Below, in pieces: positions 35,238-44,241 of a stretch of DNA of 64,000 nucleotides. This stretch comes from Fimbriimonas sp. (GTDB taxonomy: Bacteria; Armatimonadota; Fimbriimonadia; Fimbriimonadales; Fimbriimonadaceae): positions 1 through 64,000 of the forward strand of contig JARLGV010000025.1 in the NCBI GenBank assembly GCA_031292555.1, in the 5' to 3' direction. Position 1 is the stretch's first letter. The number at the start of each line of letters is the position of its first letter. A model generated the notes under the pieces. That model saw nothing but the letters and a program-made list of their open reading frames with translations, had not been told where the DNA came from and searched no databases. The position numbers and the translations under genes were made by a program.

Positions 35238-35686
35238 ATCAGTCCCTTCCTTCTTGACCCGTGAATCGAACGGATCGTACGTAACGTGGCCAAGGCAACC
35301 ACGATTGCAGCACCGCCAAGGACCATCGGCGTCATGAGAAGGTCCCACAGCGGCTCAAAGCCGTCACTGGATTCGCTAGTACGAGGTGATCGAACGGTCA
35401 AGCGACGTTCGGCATCCGGTCGTGGAGGATCCGATGGCTTGGGGTATGAAAACGGTGTCGAGGGAGGAGGCGGTGCACTCTTCGCAGCCGGGTCTGTCAC
35501 GGAAACAATGGACGATACCGCCGGGAGCGTCCGCCGGTGAAGGGCCAGTTGGTCAGCCAATCGATCGGCTGCAAGTTGCGACACCCTCATCTCGAACAGG
35601 CCCATTAGCGCAAGGCCGAGTGTGAGCGCTCCCGCAAAGGACGCGATGTACCATTTGATAGGAAGGGATGGAGCTTCAGCCGACAT
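35234..35686 (-). CDS. membrane protein with two transmembrane helices
   Basis: 150 aa. Membrane segments at about residues 11-29 and 117-136, separated by a Pro/Ser-rich periplasmic loop. It precedes the DUF4129 gene with TTGA overlap. In TgpA-type proteins the DUF4129 tail follows a final membrane helix, so this gene plus the next could be a split remnant of such a protein without the catalytic domain. Function unknown. Confidence 0.75.
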   Translation of the reverse strand: MSAEAPSLPIKWYIASFAGALTLGLALMGLFEMRVSQLAADRLADQLALHRRTLPAVSSIVSVTDPAAKSAPPPPSTPFSYPKPSDPPRPDAERRLTVRSPRTSESSDGFEPLWDLLMTPMVLGGAAIVVALATLRTIRSIHGSRRKGLI

Positions 35687-36680
35687 CTATTTTCACCGGG
35701 TGATCCCATGCATGGTCCAACGTAGGGACGAGGCACTGGGGCGAGCTTCGATAAGTGGATACAGGATAGCTCGAAAGCCTCGCTTGGGCATGACGATAGT
35801 TCGCCATCGCCAGGAGACAGAACTCCAGCAGGACGATTACAACCTGAGGAGCCACCGGATCGAGGAGGTTCCGGGTCGTGCACAGACAGCCAGACAAGTG
35901 AACCAGCATTACTGCGATGAAGACCGGAGCGAAGATGACGCGCCGGGAAAGCGCCGCATGGAGAATCCAGAGCCCCGACGCCATCGCCAGAACAACAATG
36001 AAGGACCAAGGAGCAGCAAGGAGTTTGTCAACTGCGATCCAGATCCATAGATTTCCTGCCATCGCAGACAGAACAGATATCGGTTGGTCCTCGAACGGGT
36101 CGGAGAGTCCCGACAGGATGGCCATGGCGGCCAAAACGGCTCCCACTCCGAACTTTGGCAACAAGATTCCCAATGACCCTTCGCTAGAGCTACCCATACC
36201 AATCTCGGCAATCATGGCGATGGCGCCCGCCAGATAGGCGAGTAGCCCTAGAACGGCAATGCGCCTTACCAAAAAAACGATGCCTGCCAGGAGACATGTC
36301 AGCAAGCATGCGTCGCCCCCGGCTGTTCCGCTCAAGAAACAACCCAATACTCCGAAGAGTGCGATCCCGCCAAGAATTGTGCGAGATTCGTAGTCACGGC
36401 CAAGCGATTCCAGCCTCCTTGTTCGTGGCGCCAGCGCACGGTAGGCAAAGCCGAAAACGGTAAAGCAGAAGAGTGCGGCGGGAAGTGCCCCATAGCCAAG
36501 AGCGAGGTGCCCCAGGCCGGAGGATCCGATCAGCGATGCTGCAAACGTAACGAGCACGCGGTCGCGATAGGCACCGTCCCGATCAAGCGACGCCTGGTAT
36601 CGCACCTCACCCCGATGAGGGGGCAAAGGTACCTTCAGTTGCGAAACCGCAAGGGCCTCCCTTTGCACGAATTCGTTCAT
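35676..36680 (-). CDS. polytopic membrane protein of MoxR/DUF58 operon
   Basis: 334 aa with roughly eight to ten hydrophobic segments (ALPAALFCFTVFGFAYRAL, LLTCLLAGIVFLV, LLAYLAGAIAMIAEIG, FIVVLAMASGLWILHAAL). No transglutaminase Cys-His-Asp motif. It occupies the slot where TgpA normally sits, between DUF58 and DUF4129. The ATG at 36680 overlaps the DUF58 stop as ATGA; the longer open frame upstream is only the antisense-phase shadow of the DUF58 gene. Confidence 0.78.
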   Translation of the reverse strand: MNEFVQREALAVSQLKVPLPPHRGEVRYQASLDRDGAYRDRVLVTFAASLIGSSGLGHLALGYGALPAALFCFTVFGFAYRALAPRTRRLESLGRDYESRTILGGIALFGVLGCFLSGTAGGDACLLTCLLAGIVFLVRRIAVLGLLAYLAGAIAMIAEIGMGSSSEGSLGILLPKFGVGAVLAAMAILSGLSDPFEDQPISVLSAMAGNLWIWIAVDKLLAAPWSFIVVLAMASGLWILHAALSRRVIFAPVFIAVMLVHLSGCLCTTRNLLDPVAPQVVIVLLEFCLLAMANYRHAQARLSSYPVSTYRSSPQCLVPTLDHAWDHPVKIDVG

Positions 36681-37861
36681 GAACTTTCCACTCCCGCAAC
36701 AAACGAGGCCTGCCATTCTGGGGGAATCCGCAAGGCTGCCCCCCGATACTGCCTTGTGTCGAAAGGTTCGTCGTCGAGACACACAAACAGCAGAATCGCA
36801 TCGGATACCTCGCGGCGGCGAAGGAGAATACGGTCGATCCGTTGGCGATTCTGGATGGTCGTTAACCGGGCGAGCCTCCTTTCCAGATTTGGTATATCTC
36901 GGGCAGGATTCTGGAGCCGGATATCGATCGTTTCGCCCTCGGGCTGACACGCAAGAAACCGAACGGCGTGTTTGCGCTCGCAGAGCCGCCGACAAAGGGC
37001 TATCGCGAACGAAACTGCCTTCTCCAATCGATAGAGAGCCTGTTGGCGCTTCTCGCCCGATTCTGGAATGACAAGCGTATCGAGGACGACACAAACTTCG
37101 TCGTCCTGAGTATCCGCAAACTCGCGTACGACGAGTTGCCAAGGGAAGTCGGGCATCCGAGTGGACAGGGCCAGGCAGACGTTGCGAGGATTGTCTCCGG
37201 GACGGTAGTCGCGAACGCCGACGAACTCCTCCATCGACGTAGGGCGCGCGGGCTGATGGCCCATCGCCTGACGATAACCCTGGAGTAGATGATCGACATT
37301 TGGCTTTAGCCGGTACATTGCGGGGAGAACGGCCAATCGAAGGTCGAACGGAAAAAAGAACCGCCGAACAATCAGGCTTCCGGGAAATGTGGTGGTCGCT
37401 TCGATTCCATGAATCTGGGCCTCTCCACGCTTGCGCAGAGTCACATGCCAATTGAACTCGCCGACCGACATTGACGGCAGCGTTCCGAGCAAAAGTGGCG
37501 GCGACCGTAGAAGACTCCCGTCCGACGAAACGAGAAGTTCGACCGAGAGGAACAGTATGGGCCACCGTGCGTTGGGGTTATCGAGTCGAACAGCGATTGG
37601 AATGCCCAACAGTGCATGAACCTCGCCCACGATTAGGGGTTCTTCGCATACGATGCCGGACTCGGAAGTCAGATGCCCGATCAGCGTCGCGACGAAGAAC
37701 CAGCCAAAGAGAAGGCAGCCCATAGCCATGGAAACAATGGCAAATGGGGACTTCGTGGGCGCGGCAAAGCCGGCAACGACCCAAAGAAAGGAGGCAAGAA
37801 ACGCGACAGCGTTCCCTTTGCTGATCGATACCGACGTCTGTGAAGGCGCTAGTTGGGACAA
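36677..37861 (-). CDS. DUF58 domain protein
   Basis: 394 aa. Two membrane segments within residues 15-60, then the DUF58 signature VRDYRPGDNPRNVCLAL and a vWA-like continuation VVREFADTQDDEVCVVLDTL. DUF58 proteins work with MoxR AAA+ ATPases in assembly or activation of envelope complexes. TTG start at 37861 with AGAGG upstream; no in-frame ATG or GTG is available before the membrane part. 10 bp after the moxR stop. Confidence 0.88.
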   Translation of the reverse strand: MSQLAPSQTSVSISKGNAVAFLASFLWVVAGFAAPTKSPFAIVSMAMGCLLFGWFFVATLIGHLTSESGIVCEEPLIVGEVHALLGIPIAVRLDNPNARWPILFLSVELLVSSDGSLLRSPPLLLGTLPSMSVGEFNWHVTLRKRGEAQIHGIEATTTFPGSLIVRRFFFPFDLRLAVLPAMYRLKPNVDHLLQGYRQAMGHQPARPTSMEEFVGVRDYRPGDNPRNVCLALSTRMPDFPWQLVVREFADTQDDEVCVVLDTLVIPESGEKRQQALYRLEKAVSFAIALCRRLCERKHAVRFLACQPEGETIDIRLQNPARDIPNLERRLARLTTIQNRQRIDRILLRRREVSDAILLFVCLDDEPFDTRQYRGAALRIPPEWQASFVAGVESS

Positions 37862-37871
37862 ACCTTAACCT

Positions 37872-38807
37872 CTAGCTCCCTGGGATCTTCGTCTGCTCGA
37901 TAATGCGGCGAACGATCTCCTGTTTCCACTCCGTGGTATTAAGTGTTTCGGTCGAAGACGCGTTCGGCAAGACGCGATGGGGCAACACGTGGGCCGCTAA
38001 TGTCTTGATATCGTCCGGGATCACGTATCCACGGTTCTCGAGAAGTGCATATGCCCGAGAAAGCTGCATCAATTGAAGACCGCATCGCGGGCTGGCGCCG
38101 ACATAAAGAAGCGGAGACTCCCGAGTAGCGCGTACGAGCGCTACAACGTAGTCGATCAGCGATTCGCTCATCGCGATCTTGGGGACCATACCGATCAGTT
38201 CCCGAAGCATTGCCAAGTCCATGACAGGCGAAAGCCCGTTGATCGGGTCCTGGACCTGCCGCTCACGAAGGACGCGCGCCTCTTCCGCCTCAGACGGGTA
38301 CCCCGGGGTCAGAAGGACCTGGAATCGATCGAGCTGAGCCTCCGGCAAGTCGTTCACTCCGCGATGCTCAATCGGATTTTGGGTGGCGATTACGATGAAT
38401 GGGTCCGGCAGTGAGTAGGTTTGTCCTTCGATACTGACCTCGGCCTCACCCATTGCCTGTAGGAGAGCGCTTTGGGTGCGAGGGGTCGCTCGGTTTAGCT
38501 CGTCGGCAAGCAGAATGTTCGTGAACACGGGACCGGGCCGAAACTGATTGGTGCGCGGATCGAAATAGCCGGTAATGTCGACGGGAAGCAGATCGGGCGT
38601 ACACTGAATTCGCTTGAAATCGCAATTGACCGACTTTGCGAGCGCTCTCGCCAACATGGTTTTGCCCACACCTGGTTTGTCCTCAAGGAGGACGTGGCCA
38701 CGAGAGAGCATGGAGGCGATTACGATGCGTACCGCGTCGTCCTTGCCGACGATGACGTATCCGATGTTCTTGGCGAGCGATTGGAGGGTAGTGAGGAGGT
38801 CGTTCAT
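37872..38807 (-). CDS. MoxR-family AAA+ ATPase
   Basis: 311 aa. Walker A LEDKPGVGKTMLARAL at about 41-56, Walker B FTNILLADELNRATPRTQSALL, sensor FIVIATQNPIEHRGVNDLPE, and the C-terminal lid. A chaperone-like ATPase that remodels partner proteins; partners are probably the DUF58 and membrane proteins of the same operon. Start at the Met of MNDLLTT, overlapping the upstream stop as ATGA. Confidence 0.95.
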   Translation of the reverse strand: MNDLLTTLQSLAKNIGYVIVGKDDAVRIVIASMLSRGHVLLEDKPGVGKTMLARALAKSVNCDFKRIQCTPDLLPVDITGYFDPRTNQFRPGPVFTNILLADELNRATPRTQSALLQAMGEAEVSIEGQTYSLPDPFIVIATQNPIEHRGVNDLPEAQLDRFQVLLTPGYPSEAEEARVLRERQVQDPINGLSPVMDLAMLRELIGMVPKIAMSESLIDYVVALVRATRESPLLYVGASPRCGLQLMQLSRAYALLENRGYVIPDDIKTLAAHVLPHRVLPNASSTETLNTTEWKQEIVRRIIEQTKIPGS

Positions 38808-39670
38808 TTGGGATAGGCGTGGGCACTTCGAGGAGCCACGCCGCTCGACTTCGCCAGTATAAGTGGTCGGCTCGCGAACAAGTACGGCGCCAACCATCGA
38901 CAGGCTAAGGACAATGCCGAAGAGATGAGCAGTACCGCTGCAGTATCTCTGATCGCATCTGGCCCGACCGATTGGGCCAAGCGATCGCCAATGGTCGATC
39001 CTAATAGAATCTCGAGTTGGCCGGCAACCGAATCCGATGATACGCCGCGCAGCAACAGGAACAACGAAAGGGTGACACCGACGACTCGCACGCCCGTCAG
39101 CATCGGCGATGTGTGATTCTTCGGAGGGCCAGATCTGCTGCGAACGGACGCGGTCATACGGTGGAGACTATCGCCCAGAAGGACCAAAAGGGAAAGGAAG
39201 GCAACGAGAACAAGTGCTGAGGCTCCAATCCTTTCTGGCGACGGCTTGCCTTCGACAAGTGCAGCGGCGAAGGGAAGAACCGCAAGGTCAAGCAACGCGG
39301 TCAGGGAAGCCACATCGAACGGAAGCGCGATGGCGCCGCAAGTCTGGTGTACCGCTCGGCAATGTGGGCATGTTTCACGGCCATCAAGCTTCTGCCAATC
39401 GAATCGGTGGGCGAAAAAGGCCGACATAGCTACTAGGATGCATCCGGCGCCGATCCATATGAGAACAGCTCCTCGAGATTCGCTTGGAAACGAAACGGGA
39501 GCCGTCGGAGCATCAAGTCGCAAAACCCGGCCCGGCTCTACCGGTTCGGTCGAATCCGCGACATCGCTGCTTCCGAGCCTCGAGGATCCCGTCGTGGTCT
39601 GCGCGAACGCCTGAGCACAGCATCCGGTTAGGGCAATTGCCGCAACCGCGATCAAGACCCTGAGGCTCAT
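38804..39670 (-). CDS. membrane protein heading the MoxR operon
   Basis: 288 aa. A signal-peptide-like N-terminus MSLRVLIAVAAIALTGCCAQ (possible lipobox LTGC), a membrane segment near residue 70, a CPHCRAVHQTCG zinc-like or redox-like cysteine cluster, then two to three further membrane segments. I do not recognise the family. A GTG at 39697 is an alternative start. It is divergent from blaI; the shared 139-bp gap contains both palindromic operators, so BlaI may control this operon as well. Confidence 0.75.
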   Translation of the reverse strand: MSLRVLIAVAAIALTGCCAQAFAQTTTGSSRLGSSDVADSTEPVEPGRVLRLDAPTAPVSFPSESRGAVLIWIGAGCILVAMSAFFAHRFDWQKLDGRETCPHCRAVHQTCGAIALPFDVASLTALLDLAVLPFAAALVEGKPSPERIGASALVLVAFLSLLVLLGDSLHRMTASVRSRSGPPKNHTSPMLTGVRVVGVTLSLFLLLRGVSSDSVAGQLEILLGSTIGDRLAQSVGPDAIRDTAAVLLISSALSLACRWLAPYLFASRPLILAKSSGVAPRSAHAYPK

Positions 39671-39740
39671 TGGCAGAGAGTACACCGGCCCATGCACTGT
39701 GGACAGTCACTTTTCTCTGCGACAACGACGTGCGGTGGTC

Positions 39741-39754
39741 GTTAAAATTTTAAC
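39741..39754. promoter_or_regulatory. BlaI-type operator 1
   Basis: GTTAAAATTTTAAC is a perfect 14-bp palindrome in an otherwise GC-rich intergenic region. Placed between the divergent MoxR operon and blaI. The centre is 44 bp from that of operator 2, about four helical turns, so dimers would sit on the same face. Confidence 0.65.
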
Positions 39755-39784
39755 AAAAAGACACGCGCAGGGATGGAATCGTGT

Positions 39785-39798
39785 GTTAATATTTTAAC
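39785..39798. promoter_or_regulatory. BlaI-type operator 2
   Basis: GTTAATATTTTAAC matches operator 1 except at one base, and ends 11 bases before the blaI start codon. Binding here would block the blaI promoter or early elongation, as expected for autoregulation. Confidence 0.65.
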
Positions 39799-39809
39799 GA
39801 GAAACGGAT

Positions 39810-40193
39810 ATGCGGCCTAAAGCCTATTTGAGTAAACGGGAGCAGGAGATTATGGACCTCGTCTATGAGATGGGTCAGATCACGACCATCGAGGCGATGG
39901 AACGATTGAAGGGGTCTCCATCCAATTCCACAGTGAGAACCCTACTTCGCATTCTCGAGGAGAAGGGGAATCTAAACCATCAAGAAGTCGATGGCCGTTA
40001 CGTTTATCGCCCGGTGACTCCACGGGTGACGGCGGCGCGGGAGGCCTTGACATCAGTGGTTCGAACGTTCTTCCAAGGGTCGGTCTCCGATGTCGTCGCC
40101 GCCCTCCTTACCGATTCCGACACCAATATCTCCGATGCTGAGATCGAGCGGCTGCAGGGGTTGATCGATTCGGTCCGGGACGGCGAAAGATGA
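39810..40193 (+). CDS. blaI: BlaI/MecI-family repressor
   Basis: 127 aa. Winged-helix domain: LSKREQEIMDLVYEMGQITT, STVRTLLRILEEKGNL, RYVYRPVTPR; C-terminal dimerisation helices follow. In known systems such repressors are cleaved after the partner M56 protein senses a signal. The stop overlaps the M56 start as ATGA. No beta-lactamase or penicillin-binding protein lies next to it, so the signal is probably not beta-lactam resistance in the classical sense. Confidence 0.93.
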   Translation: MRPKAYLSKREQEIMDLVYEMGQITTIEAMERLKGSPSNSTVRTLLRILEEKGNLNHQEVDGRYVYRPVTPRVTAAREALTSVVRTFFQGSVSDVVAALLTDSDTNISDAEIERLQGLIDSVRDGER

Positions 40194-41656
40194 TCAGCTT
40201 CTGGTTGGAGACCTACCTCCGATCGATAGTTTTTGGAGCGGCTGCCTTCGGTTTGCTTACTCTACTCCGCCGGCTCTCGGCGTCGAATCGGCATTTCCTG
40301 TGCCTCGCCGCACTCATCTTTCTCGCCGCAGTTCCGCTGTTCATGGCAGAATCTCCTCGGTTCGACGTGCCGATGCTGCCAAGTGGCAGCATTGCTGGCC
40401 TAACAACCCAAGAGTTCCAGCCGAAACACCTCCCGGATATCGTGTCGACGCAGGTCCCCTTGACTCGATCGGAGTCGCCTGTCGCGATCGAGGTCTTCTC
40501 TGCACTGTGGTTGATCGGTGTGCTGGTCGTGTTGGGCCGTTACGCTATCGGTTACACCGTCGTACGCCGATGGGTAAGAGACGGACAGGTTGTCGGACGT
40601 GCTGAAAACGGTTCGACGATCGTGTTGTCTGAATGTGTTGCAGTACCGATGACAATCTGGATGGGCAAGAGCCTGATCCTAGCGCCTCCAGTGTGGGCCG
40701 ATTGGGACGAGCAGAGGAAACGGTCGGCACTTGCCCATGAGATCGCTCATATACGACGAGGTGATTGGTTCACTCAAGCGGTGGCCCGGGTGGTCTGCGC
40801 CATCCTGTGGCCAAATCCGCTTTCGTGGCTGCTGTTCCGAATGGTGCGCGTCTTAGCGGAGCAGGCATCCGACGATCAGGTCCTCAGCTCGGACATCTCC
40901 CCTGTCCGGTACGCGCGAGACTTGCTGCAAATCGCCAAAGATGTAGACCGCTCTCGCGATTCGATCGCGGTCTGCTCGACGAATGGTACGGACATTTCCA
41001 GGAGGATAGAGTTGATATTGGATAACAAAATAGATCGTAGACGTGTTCATCCCGCTAACGCGGGTCTTGCAGTGCTTGCCTTAGCTTGCTTGGCCGCTCC
41101 CGCATCGGCACTTCGCCTCACACCCAAAATCGGGCAAGAAACCGCGTCGTCGGCTAGATCGACAGTGGCAGAGCCGACGCAGATCATGATTAGTTGCGTG
41201 CTTCTGAAGCTGGGAGTGCCCCTAACTAGCGTCTCCCAAATCGCGTCGAAAGAGCTTTCGAAGGGGCGGGCCGGCGCGAAATCCGAGATGCCGGGAGTCT
41301 ATGTTCTGACCGACTTGGAGGCGAAGTCGCTGGCAGATAAGTGGAAGCAGGACAGCAACATCACTAGCTCGCCTAAGGTGCGAACGATCGACAAGCAAAA
41401 GGCATCCATCGAAATTGGCTACGACGCGGCAAACTCCCTCGGGCTTCAGCTCATCCCCAGGGTCAATTCGGACCGTTCGATCACGGTGACCCTTCGCTAT
41501 GAGCGAAAGAACAGGGGCAAGGAGAGCGCCACAACCATAGTCTATCGTGCCAAAGCGGGCGCTACCGTTCTTCTCACCACAAATACGGAACCCGGAAACA
41601 AGCCGATCGTCCTGGGAATCGTCAAGACTGAATTCGTCAACACGGACGGCCCTTAG
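40190..41656 (+). CDS. M56-family (BlaR1-like) sensor protease with secretin-like C-terminal domain
   Basis: 488 aa. Membrane helices at about 10-28, 36-53 and 103-121, zinc protease motif HEIAHIRRGD at 183-192, and a fourth helix near 295-310. Instead of the penicillin-binding sensor of BlaR1, the extracytoplasmic end (about 330-488) resembles the secretin fold: ITSSPKVRTIDKQKASIEIG, GLQLIPRVNSDRSITVTLRY, TIVYRAKAGATVLLTT. These match in order the pilQ segments ILAKPSLQVIDNDQASVFIG, ILLVSPKISPDGTVTMHV and TTVILKDGETMVLGG of this window. It probably triggers proteolysis of BlaI. Confidence 0.88.
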   Translation: MISFWLETYLRSIVFGAAAFGLLTLLRRLSASNRHFLCLAALIFLAAVPLFMAESPRFDVPMLPSGSIAGLTTQEFQPKHLPDIVSTQVPLTRSESPVAIEVFSALWLIGVLVVLGRYAIGYTVVRRWVRDGQVVGRAENGSTIVLSECVAVPMTIWMGKSLILAPPVWADWDEQRKRSALAHEIAHIRRGDWFTQAVARVVCAILWPNPLSWLLFRMVRVLAEQASDDQVLSSDISPVRYARDLLQIAKDVDRSRDSIAVCSTNGTDISRRIELILDNKIDRRRVHPANAGLAVLALACLAAPASALRLTPKIGQETASSARSTVAEPTQIMISCVLLKLGVPLTSVSQIASKELSKGRAGAKSEMPGVYVLTDLEAKSLADKWKQDSNITSSPKVRTIDKQKASIEIGYDAANSLGLQLIPRVNSDRSITVTLRYERKNRGKESATTIVYRAKAGATVLLTTNTEPGNKPIVLGIVKTEFVNTDGP

Positions 41657-41679
41657 ACCGGGCCATCCGTCTTGGGCGT

Positions 41680-43266
41680 CTACTTCGCGGCTAACGCGTC
41701 GGCTTCGAACTTCTTCACGTCGTCGTGAAGCTTATGCCGCGACGATTTCTCGATATACATCATGTGACCGGCTGGATAGAACTGGAACGAGACGTGAGAC
41801 CGGGTCACCGGATCCAAGCCCATGTGGTTGACGGTGAACATCGTTGCGTTCAACGGGCAAGCTAGGTCGTAATAGCCGCAGCAGTAGAGAACGCGGAAAT
41901 GCTGGTTGCGTCCAAGCGTGTTCCTGAGATCGGTCGCGGTCTCAGCATATCCGCCTTGCGGTTCCTCCCACGGTCGTACGTTGCCTGAGTTCAAGTAAGG
42001 AATTTCAGACTTGATCTGCAGATCGCTCTCCAGGTAGTCGTTGAGCGAAGTCGTGAACGGGGCGGTGGTGGCGTCGTCGCTCGGGTCTCCGCCTGAGCCG
42101 CGATCCCCGACCGTCAACTCGTCTTTGCCCATCAGTCGACCGTCGTATCGCCCAATCGTGTATCCGTCGTCACGCATGAGTTCGCGGAAGAACTGTCGCT
42201 CGGTGATCCGAAGATTGGAGCCCAGGCAGTACTTCTTGGAGATTCCAAGATACTCCGACAGCTTGCCGGCGACGTGATCCTTCTCTTTGGCGGAGAGCCC
42301 GTCTCCGCGCTCAAGGGCTGCGGCGTACTCCTTATCGATCCACTCCTGGACCTCCTTCACCACGCCGGATACGTCGGTGAACCGGCGGCCGAGCTTGTGG
42401 TGATACCAGGCGCATGCGGCCATCGAAGGAAGGAAGCCGATGTAGGTCGCATCGTTACCGCGCATGCCGTCGAGGGTCAGGAAGTTGCTCGTCCCCGATA
42501 TGCTGACAAAGCCGTTCAGCGCAATGCCCGATCGAAAGAGACTGGCGCTGAGGCCGGAACCTCGGATGCCGCCGTAGCTTTCGCCAGCGACGAAAAGCGG
42601 GGAACTCCAGCGGTGATGGATGGTCAGCCAGTTCTTGATGAAATTGGTGAAAGCCGCGATGTCCTGTTGCACGCCGAAGTATTTGGAGGCGAGCCCCTGA
42701 TTGGCGATACGGCTATATCCCGTACCTGGCGCATCGATCACTACGACGTCAGTGAAATCCAGCCACGAGTCCATATTGTCAACCGCTTGGTAAGGCGGGG
42801 CGGGAAGAGAGCCGTCGTCGTTCATTGGGGCGCGCTTTGGTCCGAGGGCACCCATGTGAAGCCACATCGTCGCACTTCCGGGACCGCCGTTGAACGCGAA
42901 TGTCACCGGGCGTTTGTGAGAATCGGATCCGTCTTTCAAATAGGAAACGCAGAACATCCGGCACTCGACTTCGCCGGTCTCATTCTTTAGGGGCACTTGC
43001 GCGGCGACCGCCGAATACGCGACCGGTCCCGACGGCAAATCGATGGAGTGGCGCGTGGTCGACGGCGGCACTTCGATCATCGGCGCAGGCTGACCTCCCG
43101 TTGCCGCTTCCAGAGAGGCGGTCGTCGTTGGACGTCCCTGTCTTGCGCCTTGCTGGGCTCCTTGGCGGTTGCGCTGGCTCTGCTGGGCCGGGTCGGGCGG
43201 GGCTTGGGTTGGATCTTGGAGCGATGCTGTACCAAGCATCAGGGCGACGGGAACTAGAAACAGCAT
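41680..43266 (-). CDS. secreted S10-family serine carboxypeptidase-like peptidase
   Basis: 528 aa. Signal peptide, then a Gln/Arg/Pro-rich linker to about residue 50. The S10 domain has FAFNGGPGSATMW (oxyanion), VAGESYGGIRG with the catalytic Ser, CCGYYDLACP with Asp and YPAGHMMY with His. It removes C-terminal residues from peptides in the periplasm or outside. Several extra Cys (YCLGS, YCCGYYD) may form disulfides. Start supported by the signal peptide. Confidence 0.9.
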   Translation of the reverse strand: MLFLVPVALMLGTASLQDPTQAPPDPAQQSQRNRQGAQQGARQGRPTTTASLEAATGGQPAPMIEVPPSTTRHSIDLPSGPVAYSAVAAQVPLKNETGEVECRMFCVSYLKDGSDSHKRPVTFAFNGGPGSATMWLHMGALGPKRAPMNDDGSLPAPPYQAVDNMDSWLDFTDVVVIDAPGTGYSRIANQGLASKYFGVQQDIAAFTNFIKNWLTIHHRWSSPLFVAGESYGGIRGSGLSASLFRSGIALNGFVSISGTSNFLTLDGMRGNDATYIGFLPSMAACAWYHHKLGRRFTDVSGVVKEVQEWIDKEYAAALERGDGLSAKEKDHVAGKLSEYLGISKKYCLGSNLRITERQFFRELMRDDGYTIGRYDGRLMGKDELTVGDRGSGGDPSDDATTAPFTTSLNDYLESDLQIKSEIPYLNSGNVRPWEEPQGGYAETATDLRNTLGRNQHFRVLYCCGYYDLACPLNATMFTVNHMGLDPVTRSHVSFQFYPAGHMMYIEKSSRHKLHDDVKKFEADALAAK

Positions 43267-43403
43267 GCGCGCAAGATTACCGGCACCAATCGCGAAGTCT
43301 GGGAATGGAACGCCGTTTCGGCAGGTTCAGCCATGAAAAGTTAACGGCTTCTTACCTGCCGATCAGCCGAAACCTATTCCGATTTGCCATGCCGTGAACG
43401 TAG

Positions 43404-44159
43404 TCAGAGCACCTCGGATTCGATGAAGTCGACGAATTGTGCCCCTCGCTGCAACAGAATGTCGCTTACACGCTCGTCGTCCGGACCTGTTATCACGATG
43501 TCCACCGCCAAAAACGCGCCGCAACGGCACGAACAACTCGGCAATTTGTCTGGCCCTGCGAAGAGGTCAATGACCTTCTTGGCCCCATCCGACCCGCCGT
43601 TAAGGTGCGCCTCCAGTAGGATCTCTCCCAGGCTGCCTTCGCCGATCAGCAGCCCGAAACCGGCAAGCTCCATCTCGGTAAGCATTGGTTCGGCACGCTT
43701 TGAATGCGTTGCGACTTGCCAAGTAGTGCGGAAGAAGCCAGTTCTGGCGCCAATTTCGATATCTCCCGCCTCGTCTGCCTCGACGGATCGCCCTTTCGAC
43801 GGGTAGAGGATCTCCTCGGAAATGGACTCGGAGTCGTCCATCTCCTCAATAGCCGAAACGTCGTCGTCCGGGCTGGCCGTTTCGATGCCGCCTCCGATTT
43901 GAGACTCTCGGTCGGTAGCGCCTTCGCCCTGATCGAGGCTGGCAATCCGACGATTCCCGAACGGCTCGATTACGTTCTCAAGCGCATCGAAGTGATTCGC
44001 CGACTCCTGTTCACCGAACTTGACAAGGGTGAAGTCCTGCTCCGACAAGCCTTCAGACACAAGGTCGGACAGCGCGAGTTCGGCATCGCTGGTATGAGCG
44101 AAGAACGATATCAAGAGCGGTACGTCCCGTACCTGCGATATCTGCGAATGCCCATCCAT
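43404..44159 (-). CDS. hypothetical protein with acidic linker
   Basis: 251 aa from MDGHSQ, which has GGAG six bases upstream; an ATG at 44171 is an alternative. N-terminal segment VPLLISFFAHTSDAELALSDLVSEGL resembles the short alpha/beta motif of general-stress YflT-like proteins (shown here across two parts). A strongly acidic linker (SPDDDVSAIEEMDDSESISEE) follows, then a C-terminal domain with CSCRCGAFLAVDIVITG. I cannot assign a function. Confidence 0.65.
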   Translation of the reverse strand: MDGHSQISQVRDVPLLISFFAHTSDAELALSDLVSEGLSEQDFTLVKFGEQESANHFDALENVIEPFGNRRIASLDQGEGATDRESQIGGGIETASPDDDVSAIEEMDDSESISEEILYPSKGRSVEADEAGDIEIGARTGFFRTTWQVATHSKRAEPMLTEMELAGFGLLIGEGSLGEILLEAHLNGGSDGAKKVIDLFAGPDKLPSCSCRCGAFLAVDIVITGPDDERVSDILLQRGAQFVDFIESEVL

Positions 44160-44241
44160 TTTTTGCTCCATTGGTTTGCGGAAGCCCCATCGCTTGACCG
44201 CTATCCAATGGACGCCGATTTCATGATCAAGTTCCTAGGGC

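Noticed and set aside
36681-37565. Long continuous minus-strand frame upstream of the polytopic membrane protein
   Set aside because: This part is a shifted-frame shadow of the DUF58 gene; its Arg/Ser/Pro-rich text is not protein-like, and ATGA coupling at 36680 gives the true start.
43404-44159. Second + strand frame of 208 codons (43704-44330) opposite the hypothetical gene
   Set aside because: It runs across the ends of two minus-strand genes, has no ribosome binding site, and the minus-strand gene has a Shine-Dalgarno and protein-like domains.
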